A stretch of 64,000 nucleotides of DNA. Origin: Ampullaceana balthica. Taxonomy: Eukaryota > Mollusca > Gastropoda > Lymnaeidae. Of the stretch, positions 46,213-57,962 are shown in pieces; positions within the stretch are counted from its first letter, which is position 1, and the number at the start of each line of letters is the position of its first letter. The notes under the pieces are model-generated. The model was given only the letters and a program-made list of their open reading frames with translations. It made no database searches and was not told where the DNA came from. The position numbers and the translations under genes are program-made. The stretch spans positions 310,001 to 374,000 of the forward strand of contig CALYLW010000732.1 in NCBI GenBank assembly GCA_944989445.1. The letters are read 5' to 3'.

Positions 46213-46776
46213 CAGCATTACTTCTAACATCATGCATTCACCGACTTTTCTAAGCACATTTCCTGTCTTAAAACCCCTTCTCCATCTGCCCCGTATCCCA
46301 CTCATTCCCCCCACTTCCCACCTCACAATTTCACCCTGCTGTAATTGTTTTCGTACCCAAAACAATGCTAGCCCCCCCCGCCCCATCGCCACTACAAAGT
46401 ACTGCACCAGGGCGGTATCTTATCGGTGAGCATACATTCCTAAACGCTAAACGATAAAACCCGTCAACAACAACACCAGCTCTATCCATTAACATCGGTC
46501 GTGTCCATTAATCACACACTCTCCCGTATCATTAACACCATCCCTTGCCCTTCAGGACTTCAAACTACAAACACAACAAGATTGTTGGGGCCGAAGTGGG
46601 ACCAAAGTGGGGGCCGTGCATTGCATGTTCCATGTTGTTCCCCCAAGCATCGATTCATTTCGTAGTAGTCAAGATTTCAAATACTTGATAACTACGACAA
46701 GGATAAAACTATTTTTTAAATTTAATAAGTCTAATACTAGACGTTCAAATTATTTTTTAAAATTAAATAACTAATG

Positions 46777-47115
46777 AAGGGGTCGGGAAACCATGGCTCG
46801 CGAGCCAGATGTGGCTCTATTGAAGGCTGCACCTGGCTCTCAGACAAATGTTCCAATATTTTTTTTCTAAAAAAAGGGTTTTTCAGACTCTTTTGATCTG
46901 CATATTAATTACATTAAAAAACATCATAAAAATGTTATAAAAAGAATTCAGAGACATAATTATTGTTCTTTTAGTGTAAAATCACACAAAACGCGCACAT
47001 TTACTTGAAATTTTAGTTTTAAACGTAATGTACGTAATGTATGGCTCTCACAGAATTACTTTTCAAAATAGGTGGTGTTTATGGCTCTCTCAGACAAAAA
47101 GTTTCCCTACCCCTG
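46777..47115. mobile_element. hAT-type element, 339 bp
   Basis: Left AAGGGGTCGGGAAACCATGG and right AAAGTTTCCCTACCCCTG are inverted. TGGCTCTCTCAGAC-type segments recur inside near both ends. The flanks AACTAATG and AACTAATA match at seven of eight positions. The first base of the left end is A instead of the usual C. Confidence 0.8.
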
Positions 47116-47312
47116 AACTAATATCTGGAAGGTTTACGGAAGACTAAAATGCGCGACAAAATTATCTTTGTATTTAAGTCAAAAGATATCGTGTAACTAT
47201 ATAGGCCTACACTTTTCAACATCATTAAATCATCAAATTAAAAATATGAAGAAAAAAAATTTTGGTCCTAGGTTAACATTTATTCGATCACATGCTTCAC
47301 GCAGGTAACAGC

Positions 47313-47498
47313 CAATGTTCCCTCTAAAATTCGTTGGTTATGTGGAAAAACACTAAATCAAGTGGAAACTAGCCATTTTTCCTGTGCAAACTTTCACATC
47401 CCACAAATTCAAACACATATTATGTTATCAAAATCTGTTTCTCGGTAATTCTAAACTGCTGCGCGGTTTCTTGCAGATAGATACGCGAGGGAACATTG
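47313..47498 (+). mobile_element. hAT-like MITE, CAATGTTCCCTCTAAG family, TSD GTAACAGC
   Basis: CAATGTTCCCTCTAAAATTC at left and CGCGAGGGAACATTG at right. Perfect duplication GTAACAGC (47305-47312 and 47499-47506). Confidence 0.9.
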
Positions 47499-47797
47499 GT
47501 AACAGCTAGTTAGCAGTGAAATAAAGAACTTTCTATGCATGGTGTTAACAAATAAACTCACTTGCCAAATTTCGTTAGATCCACAAAACAAAAAAACATT
47601 AGAGTTGATTCCACGCCAAGGTTAAAAAAAGTAATAATCATAATCTCGTCTGGCAGCTCTCCAGCCGTCTGCTAGCCAAACATAAACAATGTGAAGTTGT
47701 AATTTTGATACCGCGGGATATGACCTCACCGTATTAAAAATTTCTCAGAGTCGGGATTGAATTAAGTAGATGGTGGGTGGGTGGGGGGGGGGAGGCG

Positions 47798-48421
47798 ACA
47801 TTCATGAACACGTCAATCAAGTTTCACTGTAGCGTTTGTCATTTCTCAGACATTCACGTACATGTCAATCAAGTTTCACTGTAGCGTTTGTCATTTCTCA
47901 GACATTCATGTACACGTCAATCAAGTTTCACTGTAGCGTTTGTCATTTCTCAGACATTAACGTACATGTCAATCAAGTTTCACTGTAGCGTTTGTCATTT
48001 CTCAGACATTCATGTACATGTCAATCAAGTTTCACTGTAGCGTTTGTCATTTCTCAGACATTAACGTACATGTCAATCAAGTTTCACTGTAGCGTTTGTC
48101 ATTTCTCAGACATTAACGTACATGGCAATCAAGTTTCACTGTAGCGTTTGTCATTTCTCAGACATTAACGTACATGTCAATCAAGTTTCACTGTAGCGTT
48201 TGTCATTTCTCAGACATTCATGTACATGTCAATCAAGTTTCACTGTAGCGTTTGTCATTTCTCAGACATTCATGAACACGTCAATCAAGTTTCACTGTAG
48301 TGTTTGTCATTTCTCAGACATTAACGTACATGTCAATTAAGTTTCACTGTAGCGTTTGTCATTTCTCAGACATTCATGTACATGTCAATCAAGTTTCACT
48401 GTAGCGTTTGTCATTTCTCAG
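47798..48421. repeat. 52-bp satellite, exactly 12 units
   Basis: Unit ACATTCATGTACATGTCAAT, CAAGTTTCACTGTAGCGTTT, GTCATTTCTCAG. The block is 624 bases, exactly 12 x 52, with no length variants. Substitutions cluster in the first 16 bases of the unit (TTCATG/TTAACG, AACACG/TACATG). Confidence 0.97.
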
Positions 48422-48890
48422 ACGGGAAAAAACGTCCCATCTCATGACGTCATATTATTATTATTGTTAGGCGAGGTCTTTGTAGATCAACATTTTTTTC
48501 CGCAAAAATATAAAAGTAAAAAACGTTTGCAAAATTATTTGGTATAATAACATTGTAAGCAAATTTTTTTTGTCTTGGTCAAACTCACTCAATTTATAAA
48601 ATATTTTCTAAGATGAGCCCAAATTGAACAACCAGATATGTGCTGAATACCGTACTATTAAAAGATTTCGGCCATTAAATTAAACGCTTTTATAACTTTG
48701 TGTTACTCATAAGTTGTGTTCTAAAGAGAGGCCCGGGGGCCTTCTAATGTCAGAGCGCATGATTGGACCGAGAAACTTGGAAACGTTTTCTCTCTGTACA
48801 CAGGCTGCGGAAAATTGTCACAACATTTTTTTAAAAAAATCACTACGAAAAAAATGTTATCACTGGGTTCGAATAAATGGAAAAACTAGG

Positions 48891-49646
48891 GCTGCGGAAA
48901 TTAACGATTAATTTCTCGATTAATTTTTTTAACGATTAATCGACCCACCACTATAAATGTAACTGGAAGTCAAAAAGGCAAATATTTCGGCCGATATATA
49001 TAAACTAATTTTCGGACAATTACACGAAAAATGTGGTTTTAAACTATTGACTGACTGTGACTGTTCAAAATGTTGATAAAGGTTATGTGTCCATTGAGAG
49101 AAATCGTGTGCCTACCATGCAATGTTCCCTCTAAGCCTAAGCTTCGTTGGTCCATGTGCAAAGTTTTAAAAAAAACAACTCGTGTTCAAAGTTGCACAAC
49201 GTCCATTTTTTGGGTATTATTTTACAAAATTAGCTACGTAGTGATTCTAAACTCCTGCGTGGCGTCGGTCGGTATATATTGCTAACATGGTTCTAAAACT
49301 TCGCTTACATATCACCTGGATAACAACTATTCACTACAGTATCAGAAACTTCAGCTGAGACAATCTAAAGCTATGTGAAAGACTGTTCAGTTTTTACTTG
49401 TTAGGCCTATATTGTCAATAAGACCCCCTCATCACTTCAACCAAATAATGTCAGTATTGCGTTGTTGGTTAAAAGATGTCATATAAAGAAGGCATTCCAG
49501 TGTTATTTCGATTTTTGACAAGTACGTTTAATAAATGTTACTTATGACACCATAAATTTCAATTTTTGGCTTTAATCGAAATTATCGATTAATTAATCGT
49601 TAATTTTTCAAACGTTAACGATTAAATTTAAATGAATCGATAACAG
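48891..49646. mobile_element. Element with GATTAATCG-type ends, carrying a nested MITE
   Basis: The left end TAGGGCTGCGGAAATTAACG, then CGATTAAT repeats. The right part has TCGATTAATTAATCGTTAAT, then ATCGATAAC. The ends resemble those of the MITE at 31203. The MITE at 49120 is inserted inside. Confidence 0.5.
49120..49281 (+). mobile_element. hAT-like MITE, CAATGTTCCCTCTAAG family
   Basis: CAATGTTCCCTCTAAGCCTA at left and a decayed right end GTCGGTATATATTG. The flanks CTACCATG and CTAACATG match at seven of eight positions. Confidence 0.75.
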
Positions 49647-49649
49647 GCA

Positions 49650-50238
49650 TATGAAAAACCAAAAAATTTGAAAATTGCATCACATTATATCAATATCAGT
49701 CTACCTTACGCTGCAAGTCAGTAGATTCACATGTGGCTTAAGTTCGTCATTGCTTCTTTGATGATAAAGAAAAAAAAAGCAAACGTTTTTTCTTAATCAA
49801 TTCATCGAGTCATGTGACTAGAAGCGTGTTTAGCATTTCCTGTTTTTGTTCTAAAGTGGCCCAGATATTTTTTTTATACAAAAGCGTGATCTCTGTTGGT
49901 GTTCTGTTCTAATTTATTTTATTCTGAAAATAAACCTAAGATAAACACGTCTTGGAAAAAAAACACCTCAAAGTGGTGATTTGTAGTGCAAGAAGCACCT
50001 ACACCACCGTCTGGGGGGGGGGAGCTAGGATACAAGGTCGCAATAATTAGCAGCATTTGGATGGCGAGCATTACTTTATTTCATTGGTTATTTAGCGAGC
50101 CTTGAACTTAGAGCAAAATTTAAAATCTCGTGTCAACTGTTTAAGAAGTATTTCTTCATTGTGCTGCTCCAAATTATTTAGTCTTTATTAAGATCTTTCC
50201 TCCTTCGTTTTTTATGTTTCGTCTTAATTTTTTTTCAG
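49650..50238. other. AT-rich DNA upstream of a candidate exon
   Basis: Poly-G at 50013-50022. No other features recognised. Confidence 0.4.
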
Positions 50239-50336
50239 CTAAACGCTGTCCCCTTTCTATCACCGATTCCAAGCTACGAGAGCTTCTCTCCCACGGGATC
50301 CTATCAGTTTCAAAGACTCACCGTCCATCTTTCCAG
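50239..50336 (+). CDS. Candidate exon of an unrecognised gene
   Basis: The acceptor TTAATTTTTTTTCAG precedes LNAVPFLSPIPSYESFSPTG, then SYQFQRLTVHLS, ending CCAG|GTTG. 98 bases, phase 0 in and phase 2 out. It could belong with the segment at 51042. Family unknown; support is only the splice signals and a plausible frame. Confidence 0.3.
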
Positions 50337-51041
50337 GTTGTTCGAGATTTCAGGAGGGGGCCCGCAACCAGCCCCCCCCCCAAATGATTACTAACAATCG
50401 GCAATATAATATTAGGAGAAAAATATACAATTTTTAAAGTAAAAAAGAACGCGTTCTTTTCATCTTTATAGACAAGATAGAAGTCGAAAAATGCTGCGTC
50501 TACTATTTTCAACTGAAAAACAAAATCCCCAAACAATTTCAGACAACTACGGTAGGTAAAAAAAAATTACGTTGATAATTAAAAAAAAATACATGCATTT
50601 TTTTGGTGACTTTCTAATTTAGAAAATCAAAAAATGTTATTTTTCCTGAAACCAATGTCAATTTGATGCTTTTTGTTTTGTGGTTGCTATTTCCAGGATC
50701 AAATTAAATAATATTCATTATTAGGTGATGACTTAAGCAGATAAACAAGGAACATCGTTATTTCAAGGCTCGATGTTATACCATGTTTATTGTATTTCTT
50801 TGTAAAACCTCTATATTAATATATGAAACGCCCTTTCAAAGCAAACATTAAATTATTAATTTAATTTCAATGCAAACCATCCACTTATTTTAAGTATATT
50901 AAATGTCGTTCCTAATATTTGTCAATATTTACCTTTCGGTCAGTAAACAAACACAAACATGTATATGCAAAGAAGTCCAATCGGTGTATCGCAATTCCTC
51001 TGTACAGCCCTCCCCCCCCCACCCCACCCGTTTTCCCCTAG

Positions 51042-51304
51042 ATAGACATGTCCTTCATGTCCGTCACAACAAAGAACGCCCTGACCTCGCCCACCCCCAC
51101 CCCCAGCGGGCAGCACCTCTAATCGTTCTACAATGTCAACACGACGCCCCATCTGGTGTTTTCCCACGTCACTGTTGACTTCACTGATGGTCGGCCCATT
51201 GTCACAATCAATATCACTCATGGGAAGACTGCACCAACGTTACATCATCATGTTCCTTTATTTGGTCAGGGGCGAAGTTACAAGTGTATCGAAGGACCCC
51301 TTGA
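51042..51304 (+). pseudogene. Possible decayed exon with one internal stop
   Basis: After the acceptor CCCGTTTTCCCCTAG the frame reads IDMSFMSVTTKNALTSPTPT, then a TAA at 51120-51122. It stays open for another 61 codons including HVTVDFTDGRPIVTINITHG and VPLFGQGRSYKCIEGP, with a GAGTAAAG donor-like end. The second part looks like alternating beta-strand sequence. Either the exon is dead, or the stop is the real end of the gene and the rest is chance. Confidence 0.25.
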
Positions 51305-53708
51305 GTAAAGACAAAGTCGTGAAGAAAGTACACGTCTCAATTAAGTTTTCCATATTTTCCTTAAAACTTCTCTTATTTGTTTTGCTCTTTGCTCTTTTTG
51401 GCTTTGGTTTACACCGCAGCTACGTTTTCATTTCATTTATTAGTTGCATTTGTCTATTTGTGTCTTTGAGGAAGGCTTTTTGCCGAAACGTACGTTGTTC
51501 TGTTACGTCTTGTCAGGCCCATACATACCATGTTTGAAAAATATAAGTCTAATTATATTACATGTTTGTTTGATGAGAAAGGTTTCTTGCAGGTGCGTTC
51601 ATTGTTTTGCTGCTGGTTTTTCCCAAGCTTTCCTCCACCTTGTTTTAAAAGCTTTTTTTCCCTCATACCCTCGTGGTCGTAGGGGGTTTCATTTGCATAT
51701 TCTCGGGGCTTGGTAGATCTTGGCGGCGCCCATCTCCTCTCCAGGTCAGCGGAGGACCGCTAAGTACGGGCCACATGTGGCCCGTCACGGAGCTTTTTGT
51801 GGCCTGCCAAGATATTCTGGGATTAGCTTCATGTACGCGACCGAAAGTTTTTAATTGTGCTTTACATCAAAGCAGCTACGTCAATGCGCAGACAGTCTAA
51901 ATAAGCATTTTAGTCGTTTGTTAGTTTTATTTCAATTTTGTCTTCGCAATAGTAAAATTTAAAATATCTAATTTAAGTGAGGCTATTAGATCCACAAAAA
52001 GCATACAATTTAAGATGAATACCATGTGTTTAATGAAGAATGGACACATATTTTTCTGAAGTAACACCATTTGAAACGGTGCGGCCCTCCGCTAAAATCC
52101 GTTGTAAAAAAAGTGGTGCCCAAGCCAAACAATTGCCCAACCCTGCCTTGCACGTAATAAGGTTTAACACTGACACTACATCTTTGGGGTTTGAATTATT
52201 TACTATTTAAAATGTTTTTCATAACACTTTTGATATTGGAAAAGTCAATAAAGCGTTGTAAGCCATGAATACTCATACGAGTATCGAGAAGATGAGTGAC
52301 TGACGTGCTTCTTGATAATGAAGAAATGGGTCGTCTTAAAATACGCACGACCAACGTTGGGATCTGTTACATCTGTATGCCCGATGTATCTGGGGTAAAG
52401 ATGATGGAGATGGTGTTTAGACAACTCACGTACACAATGCATATCTCTGGAGACAAAATTATTATTGCATTAAAATTTATTTTAAAAATTATGTCATTGG
52501 TATTTTGTTCCCTCACGAAGCAATGTGCTGACACGTTCATTTTTGTTTTAAGGGGTGGGTGGGTCTCTTTTTGGGACTTCCCTTTTTCCTTTGTTTCGTA
52601 TTTAAAATAGCTCCCTAATGATTTGTCTCTAATCTCTTATTTGTATCTTACCATAGGGGAATTGAAATCCTAAATTAGTGGAGTAGTTTGGAACGTGACA
52701 AATTAACATGATGCGTGGTGGGCTGCTGGTCAACTTTGTCCACTTACTTTACTTCAAACTCGCGAAACAACCCCTGACTTGCGCCACTTTAGATACGCCT
52801 CTGAAAGTTCAAAATGGAAGACATATTTTTTTTAAAATATCCTTAAATCTCTTTTGTATATTTTCTGTTTGTCGCGTGATTCGATTAGAGAAATCAAGGG
52901 CAAGTGATAATTCTGGTAAAACAAATTTTTTTAAAAGGTAATTAAAATTTGAACATACAAATGTATATGAAATAATAAAGACATAAACATTGCAATCATT
53001 TCTGTGTCACACCAAATATATTTTAAAATATTAAAGATCACGAATTGAAAATACAAAAATTGCCATCATTGTCGTTTGGTTAATGTTTTAGTTAAATAGC
53101 GAGAATGAGAACGAGGGCGTTTCACTCGTGATCTGGCTAATTAAAATAACACCACTATCAATTGGAAATCGATACTTGCTGATTTTATATATTTTTTATT
53201 TTAGTTTTTAAAAACTTGTTTTAGGAAACAGCTACCAAAGCAGCTGGTCTATATAGCATCCGCGACTCAAAGCCACAACTAGTGAGCACTCAGACATTTC
53301 ATTTAATATCACTTGCCTTTTTTCATAAAGTTATAAACAAATAGCAGCCTCAGGTTAAAAATACGCCAAAAAGTATACTAGCTGTCAACCAGAGATAACT
53401 ACCATAAAGAACCGCAGACAGGCTAATCTGGCTAAATTATCCATATCTACAATTACAGTGTGTGTGTTCCTCGAACCAGATGCAAAGAAAGAGATTATCT
53501 CCTAATCCGGATGACAGCTGTAACCAAATTTATTTTATTGTGGAAGATTATCCATAATATGGTTCATAAATTTTAAAAAAAAATGTTAACCAATTTGTCC
53601 TCTCAATGGTTACATCAAGAATGATACATGAAAACACAAAGCGGTATAGAGCTTTAGAAAGATCAATTTCTGTTGTCTACTTTATTGAGTGTGTGTGTGA
53701 ACTGTGTG
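51305..53708. other. Intergenic DNA with repeat fragments
   Basis: Holds the S2 fragment described separately. At 51468 it has a TTTGAGGAAGGCTTTTTGCC, GAAACGT segment of the kind found at the 3' ends of some retroelements. An open stretch at 52296-52445 (LLDNEEMGRLKIRTTNVGIC, then YICMPDVSGVKMMEM) might be coding but lacks convincing splice sites. Confidence 0.35.
51650..51766 (-). mobile_element. SINE family S2, head-truncated
   Basis: CATACCCTCGTGGTCGTAGG to CCAGGTCAGCGGAGGACCG matches the S2 copy at 53709. The tRNA-like head is absent. A following segment with GGGCCACATGTGGCCCG (51777-51793) seems to belong to another element that ends near 52146. Confidence 0.65.
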
Positions 53709-53930
53709 TCCCATAACCTCGTGGTCGTAGGGGGTTCTAATGTTTCTAATAGAACTTTCTCGGGGCTTGGTAGACCTTGGCGGCGCCCATCTCCTCTCCA
53801 GGTCAGCAGAGGACTTTTTTTTTAGCGATAGTCATTCGTCAACATTTTAATTGTGGCTTTAACGTGGGCTCGACCCCACGCCCCTCAGCGTGTGAGGCGA
53901 GTGCACTATTGACTTCGCTATTGAGTACTG
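53709..53930 (-). mobile_element. tRNA-derived SINE, family S2, near complete
   Basis: On the minus strand the head reads AATAGCGAAGTCAATAGTGC and GTGGGGTCGAGCCCACG (boxes A and B). The body ends in CCTACGACCACGAGGTTATG. Same family as 23171 and 51650. Confidence 0.78.
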
Positions 53931-54106
53931 CGATGAAAGTCTTTAACAGAAGAAATGATCTAAGGGCTGAGAAGAAAACATGTTTGGTGAGACGAAGACC
54001 TTTCCACCTACTTCAAACTTCAGGCCCCAGAAAGAGAGGCGATATAACTTTCTCTAATATTAATTGTCGAATCTGAATTTTGCGCCAAATTCCCGAAAAT
54101 ATATAA

Positions 54107-54307
54107 CAGAGGCGTCACTGGTATAGGTGTCACCCCGTGAGGTAGCTTGTGGTGTCACCCCCTCAAGACTTACCACTGAGTCTTCCCCCCTTCTCTGTCA
54201 GTTCCAAATAATGGGAACAGACAGAATTTTAATTTTTGGTGTCGCCCCATGTGATGGTGTCACACTGTGCGGTACGCACAACCCACACCTACCTAGTGAC
54301 GCCTCTG
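54107..54307 (+). mobile_element. hAT-like MITE, CAGAGGCGTCACTAGGG family
   Basis: CAGAGGCGTCACTGGTATAG at left and CTACCTAGTGACGCCTCTG at right. The flanks ATATATAA and AATATATG are similar but shifted by one base. Confidence 0.82.
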
Positions 54308-55180
54308 AATATATGATATTAATAAACACATTTTCCAAGCAGAGAAGTGCAAACGATAGCGTTGGTCAGCCTTGATATTTATGATTCGTCCAATAGGATA
54401 TCCAAACCACTCGTACGTAGAAAGATGTTGTTTTATAATTGTTTCAAAAATTATGTCTGAGCTATCTTTTCAACATCTTCTATCCAACTAAGTAGACGCT
54501 GTCACCACGAATGTTTGGGAGAACGTAAACACAGCAATTTGACATTACCCACGAGGAATTCTGAACATTGATCTGTGGCTATGGAAAAGGAAAAGTTCGC
54601 ACGCCACCCAGCTAACCATACGATGAAAAAGCAGAAAGAAGTTTTTACTTAAATCACAAAGCAAGTAGAACTGGAACCCAAAAGTAAAAGATCTCTATTA
54701 GAAAAAGACATTTTTCATTAAAGTAAGTATTGGAATGATCGCCTAATTTGATTAAGGAACAATAGGTTAGCCCTAATTCTATGCTGGGCGTATTTTCTAT
54801 AATACGCATCAATTATCTTTAATGAACTATTTTTTTAGTAATATGTCAATTATACATACTGTTTTAAAGTGTATTATTTGTAATTATATTATCCAGACCT
54901 TTCTTTCTTTTTTTTTACTTTCTTTTTTTCTCTTTGAAGTTTGAGTTTTTGTGCCCCAACTTCTCAATTACAGCTTACAGATTACTTTATTTTATAAGAC
55001 ATTTACTCTTATTATAATTAACTTAACAATTTTTTTTTAATAAACAGAAACCAACGTGATTCAATGGAGGGGGAGTTATTCCCCTACAAACTAAATTTTA
55101 TTGCAAGCATCTACTTCTCTCCCCTGTCTGTTGGCAAGACAGCCCTTCACAAGGGTCCCATTCAAATTTCCTATCAATTT

Positions 55181-55363
55181 AATACCTGCGAACCTTTTGG
55201 GGGCCGCGTGCCTAAAATTCAAACCAAATCCCACTTTTTTATAGCAAAGTGCCAACACTCCAATGAAACCCGGAAATGGGGGTTTTGCTTAGCTGGTTTA
55301 AGGAAGTACTATTTTAGTCGAGTGCCCACTGTGGAACGCTTGCCATAGGTTCGCCGTCACTGC
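55181..55363 (-). mobile_element. hAT-type MITE, second copy of the 9277 family
   Basis: In reverse orientation it ends CCATAGGTTCGCCGTCACTG at 55363 and aligns with 9277-9469 through AATTCAACCAAAACCCAC-like and TATAGCAAAGTG segments. No clear target duplication. The open frame that crosses it (55064-55348) is a by-product. Confidence 0.72.
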
Positions 55364-55839
55364 TCTAGAGGATAATGGGCTTGTGAAAAAGGAATGCGGG
55401 GGCGTTCATATTTAGACTGCACATATGTAAACAAATAGAGGACTCCACATTTAACCAAATTTGAAGTTTGTTCCTTCAATGTTGTCAGAGTAAAACATAT
55501 CTACTATCTACGTCTTTTAAAAACTTGTTAAACAGTGACTGACTTCATAAGAACGTAAAAGAAGAAACTCAAGAAATTCAAAACATCGAAGCTTCAGTTC
55601 AGTCCTAACAAATTATTAGTCAATGCATACATGGATTTTTTATTTCAAATTTCATACATTTACAAGAACTTATTTAATATCAAACTTTTAAAGAAAAATA
55701 TTTAAATTATTATTTTAGAAAGTAAAGAAATATTTTTTTCAAGTTGTATCCGCCATTCCTTTTCTTGTGTTCATTTACATGGTGTTCATATTACTTCACA
55801 CTTCTACAGTACGAGGTAGTCATTGAACTTTCTGCGCCG

Positions 55840-56280
55840 TCCACCCTAAAATCGTCCCGATTGGTGGAGATCTCAAATCGTACGCTTTTTCAATTGGATG
55901 AACATCATGGCGTCATAATTAGTGACCTATTTAAAGACCGCCGCATGAACACTCAGTAAAGTTTATCAAGTAATGATTCGTTGATTGAGGTGGTGATCTT
56001 GGCGAGTTAATTTCTTAGGTGGGCAGTATTTATTTATTTAAATTTGTGTTTATGCAAAAATGAAGGGGGAGGGGACAAACTGTCGCTTAATTATCTAAGT
56101 TTTCAGATAGCTGAATTTTTTTTTACCAACATTTTCGTCGTGTTTTTTAGTCCAATATATTATTGTGTCTTTGCCCACGTCAATAAAACTCTTGATTGGT
56201 GGCGTTTGAGTCTGCACTTTGTGATTGGATAAACTTAATGGTTGTCATATTAAAGGAGCGTTGAAAACGTTTGTAAAGCT
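55840..56280. promoter_or_regulatory. Two copies of a CCAAT/TATA-like module
   Basis: Copy 1: GATTGGT at 55859, ATTGGAT near 55893 and CTATTTAAAG near 55927. Copy 2: GATTGGT at 56194, GATTGGAT at 56223 and CATATTAAAGG near 56247. The same order and spacing (ATTGGT, 30-35 bases, ATTGGAT) recur at 37107 and, less well, at 6538. It may be a dispersed promoter-bearing repeat. It is not tied to any gene here. Confidence 0.4.
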
Positions 56281-56402
56281 CAATATATCGTGTGCGTGTT
56301 TTTTGTAATGACTTCTGGTCTAACGAGATGGTTTGGTTCAAGGGGTAGAGGTCTTCTGGGCTTATCTTGTTCTCAGTTCTCAGTACCCAATACACTCACA
56401 TG

Positions 56403-56574
56403 CAGAGGCGTCACTAGGGTTGGTGTCACCCAGTGCGGTAGCTCATTGTGTCACCCCTTCACGACTTACCCCATAGACTTACTTCGAGCCTGCCAGTGCC
56501 AAATAACAGGAACATAAATAACTTTTCATTTAGGTGTCACACCTGGTGATGGTGACGCCCAAGTGACGCCTCTG
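56403..56574 (+). mobile_element. hAT-like MITE, 172 bp, perfect TSD CTCACATG
   Basis: CAGAGGCGTCACTAGGGTTG at left and CCCAAGTGACGCCTCTG at right. CTCACATG on both sides (56395-56402 and 56575-56582). The best copy of the family also seen at 20234, 20809, 36819 and 54107. Confidence 0.93.
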
Positions 56575-56582
56575 CTCACATG

Positions 56583-57584
56583 TGTAGCAATTTTCCGATA
56601 ATAATCGCTTTCTGATTTTATTCGCCTTTCTGGTCCCGTTATATATCCCGAATGTCATGGAATTCGTAGAAACCAAACGCATCGACGTTTCTTTTAATGG
56701 TGATCTCGTTCATCGCACCAAACTGCACCTCAAATGAACATATTAATACCAAAGCTCAATTTCAAAAGTGTCTGACTGTCTGAGTCTAAATGTCAACGTT
56801 AACTAGCCAACTAGTTTTTGCAACAATCGTACATTAGCGATAAGGCTTTTGTTGTGCTTGTGATTAGGTGAATTAAGAATATCTATTACATTTTTTTACA
56901 CCTTAATGCTTTTTGTGTCACCCAAACATAATTTTTACACATAAAGGAAAATTATATTAAAAGTCTTTTAATCTTAATTTTAATTGAAAGTGCTAGGTAT
57001 TTATTTAAAGATAAAATCCAATTCTAGGGTCGGAAATCTCTTCAAAGATTCATTCTCAAATATGCCCTTTCTGCCTAATAATATATTGTATTCCTGCGCC
57101 GTTTCCTTGTTTGAGATTTTATGTACTCGGTTAAAATGACTTTGATCACCCTTAAAAATTTAAACCTTGGACTAATGATCGCTAAATCAATTCACCCTAA
57201 AATATGTGTGAGGCACAAGTCGCCATAATTTATTCGGCTTTGTATCCTATTGCTGTTGGTGTAATTTAGTTTTAAAAAATTAATTTTCGCAGTGCGGTAG
57301 ATAATCTAAAACTTAATTTAACGCTTTGAGAACGCACGATCAATCTCCTAATTTGTAACGCATCTTTCCGATCCTTATTTATAGAACTGAGTAATTAAAT
57401 ACCTCACTGCCCTTACAAAAACGTGACTTCCGAAATTACAATTTCTCACACACAAAAGCCAGCGTTTTATTATAATGGCATAGTGTCAAATTTTAACCAA
57501 ACAATACTGTCGCTTGCGTTCACAGTCAAGTAAACAGTGACAACCCCAACTGAGTAAACATAACCGTGTAACTAATGCACATTA
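56583..57584. other. Upstream region of the secreted-protein gene
   Basis: Unique AT-rich DNA with no transposon ends recognised, unlike most of the window. It may hold the promoter of the gene starting at 57665. A TTTATA box lies at 57585-57590. Confidence 0.4.
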
Positions 57585-57612
57585 TTTATACGCCTTTGAA
57601 TTCTCATCTTAC

Positions 57613-57675
57613 ATGGCAGAACTTGGCAAACTTGAGCTGGAACTTGGCACCGATGTTGAACTGAATGTCGTCTAA
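57613..57675 (+). other. Possible upstream ORF overlapping the main start codon
   Basis: An ATG at 57613 opens a 20-codon frame (MAELGKLELELGTDVELNVV) whose TAA lies 6 bases beyond the ATG of the signal-peptide exon, in another frame. If transcription starts upstream of it, it would reduce initiation at the main start. If the TTTATA box at 57585 is the real TATA, transcription may start at or beyond this ATG. Confidence 0.3.
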
Positions 57676-57722
57676 ATTACTGCGTTGTTTTACCGTTCTC
57701 GCGGCCTGTTGCATCATCAAGG
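57665..57722 (+). CDS. Secreted-protein gene, exon 1 (signal peptide)
   Basis: The ATG opens MSSKLLRCFTVLAACCIIK, a short basic start followed by a hydrophobic core with small residues, typical of a signal peptide. It ends AAGG|GTATGT with one base of a split glycine codon (phase 1). The next phase-compatible acceptor with coding sequence is at 61237, which completes the glycine. The intron between holds a family R variant, a composite hAT element, SINE pieces and minisatellites. I do not recognise the protein family. The gene model rests on signal peptide, splice consensus and exact phase match. Confidence 0.6.
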
Positions 57723-57962
57723 GTATGTACATGGACATTTTTACGTTAAAAAAATCATTTCTGTTGAACGCTGATCAAATACACAAATTTTCTAAACTTC
57801 TTTCCGATAATCTCAAATAAGCATCAAGTGTAATAACTAACATAATCATTCATTATCATCTATATAATTGTATTATTTTGTTCAAAATAAAAACGTTCGT
57901 TACCGTTTTGTATTTCTTAAAACTTTCCCATTTTGAAATATATATAAACAGAGTAAAAAAAA

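Noticed and set aside
46153..46429. Overlapping frames on both strands, 84 and 90 codons
   Set aside because: They start in the 16-bp minisatellite, have low complexity, and show no family similarity.
47798..48421. CRISPR-like array
   Set aside because: The repeats are directly adjacent with no unique spacers, and the genome is eukaryotic. It is a satellite.
55064..55348. 94-codon plus-strand frame
   Set aside because: Its second half is the inverted hAT MITE also found at 9277, so it is not host coding sequence.
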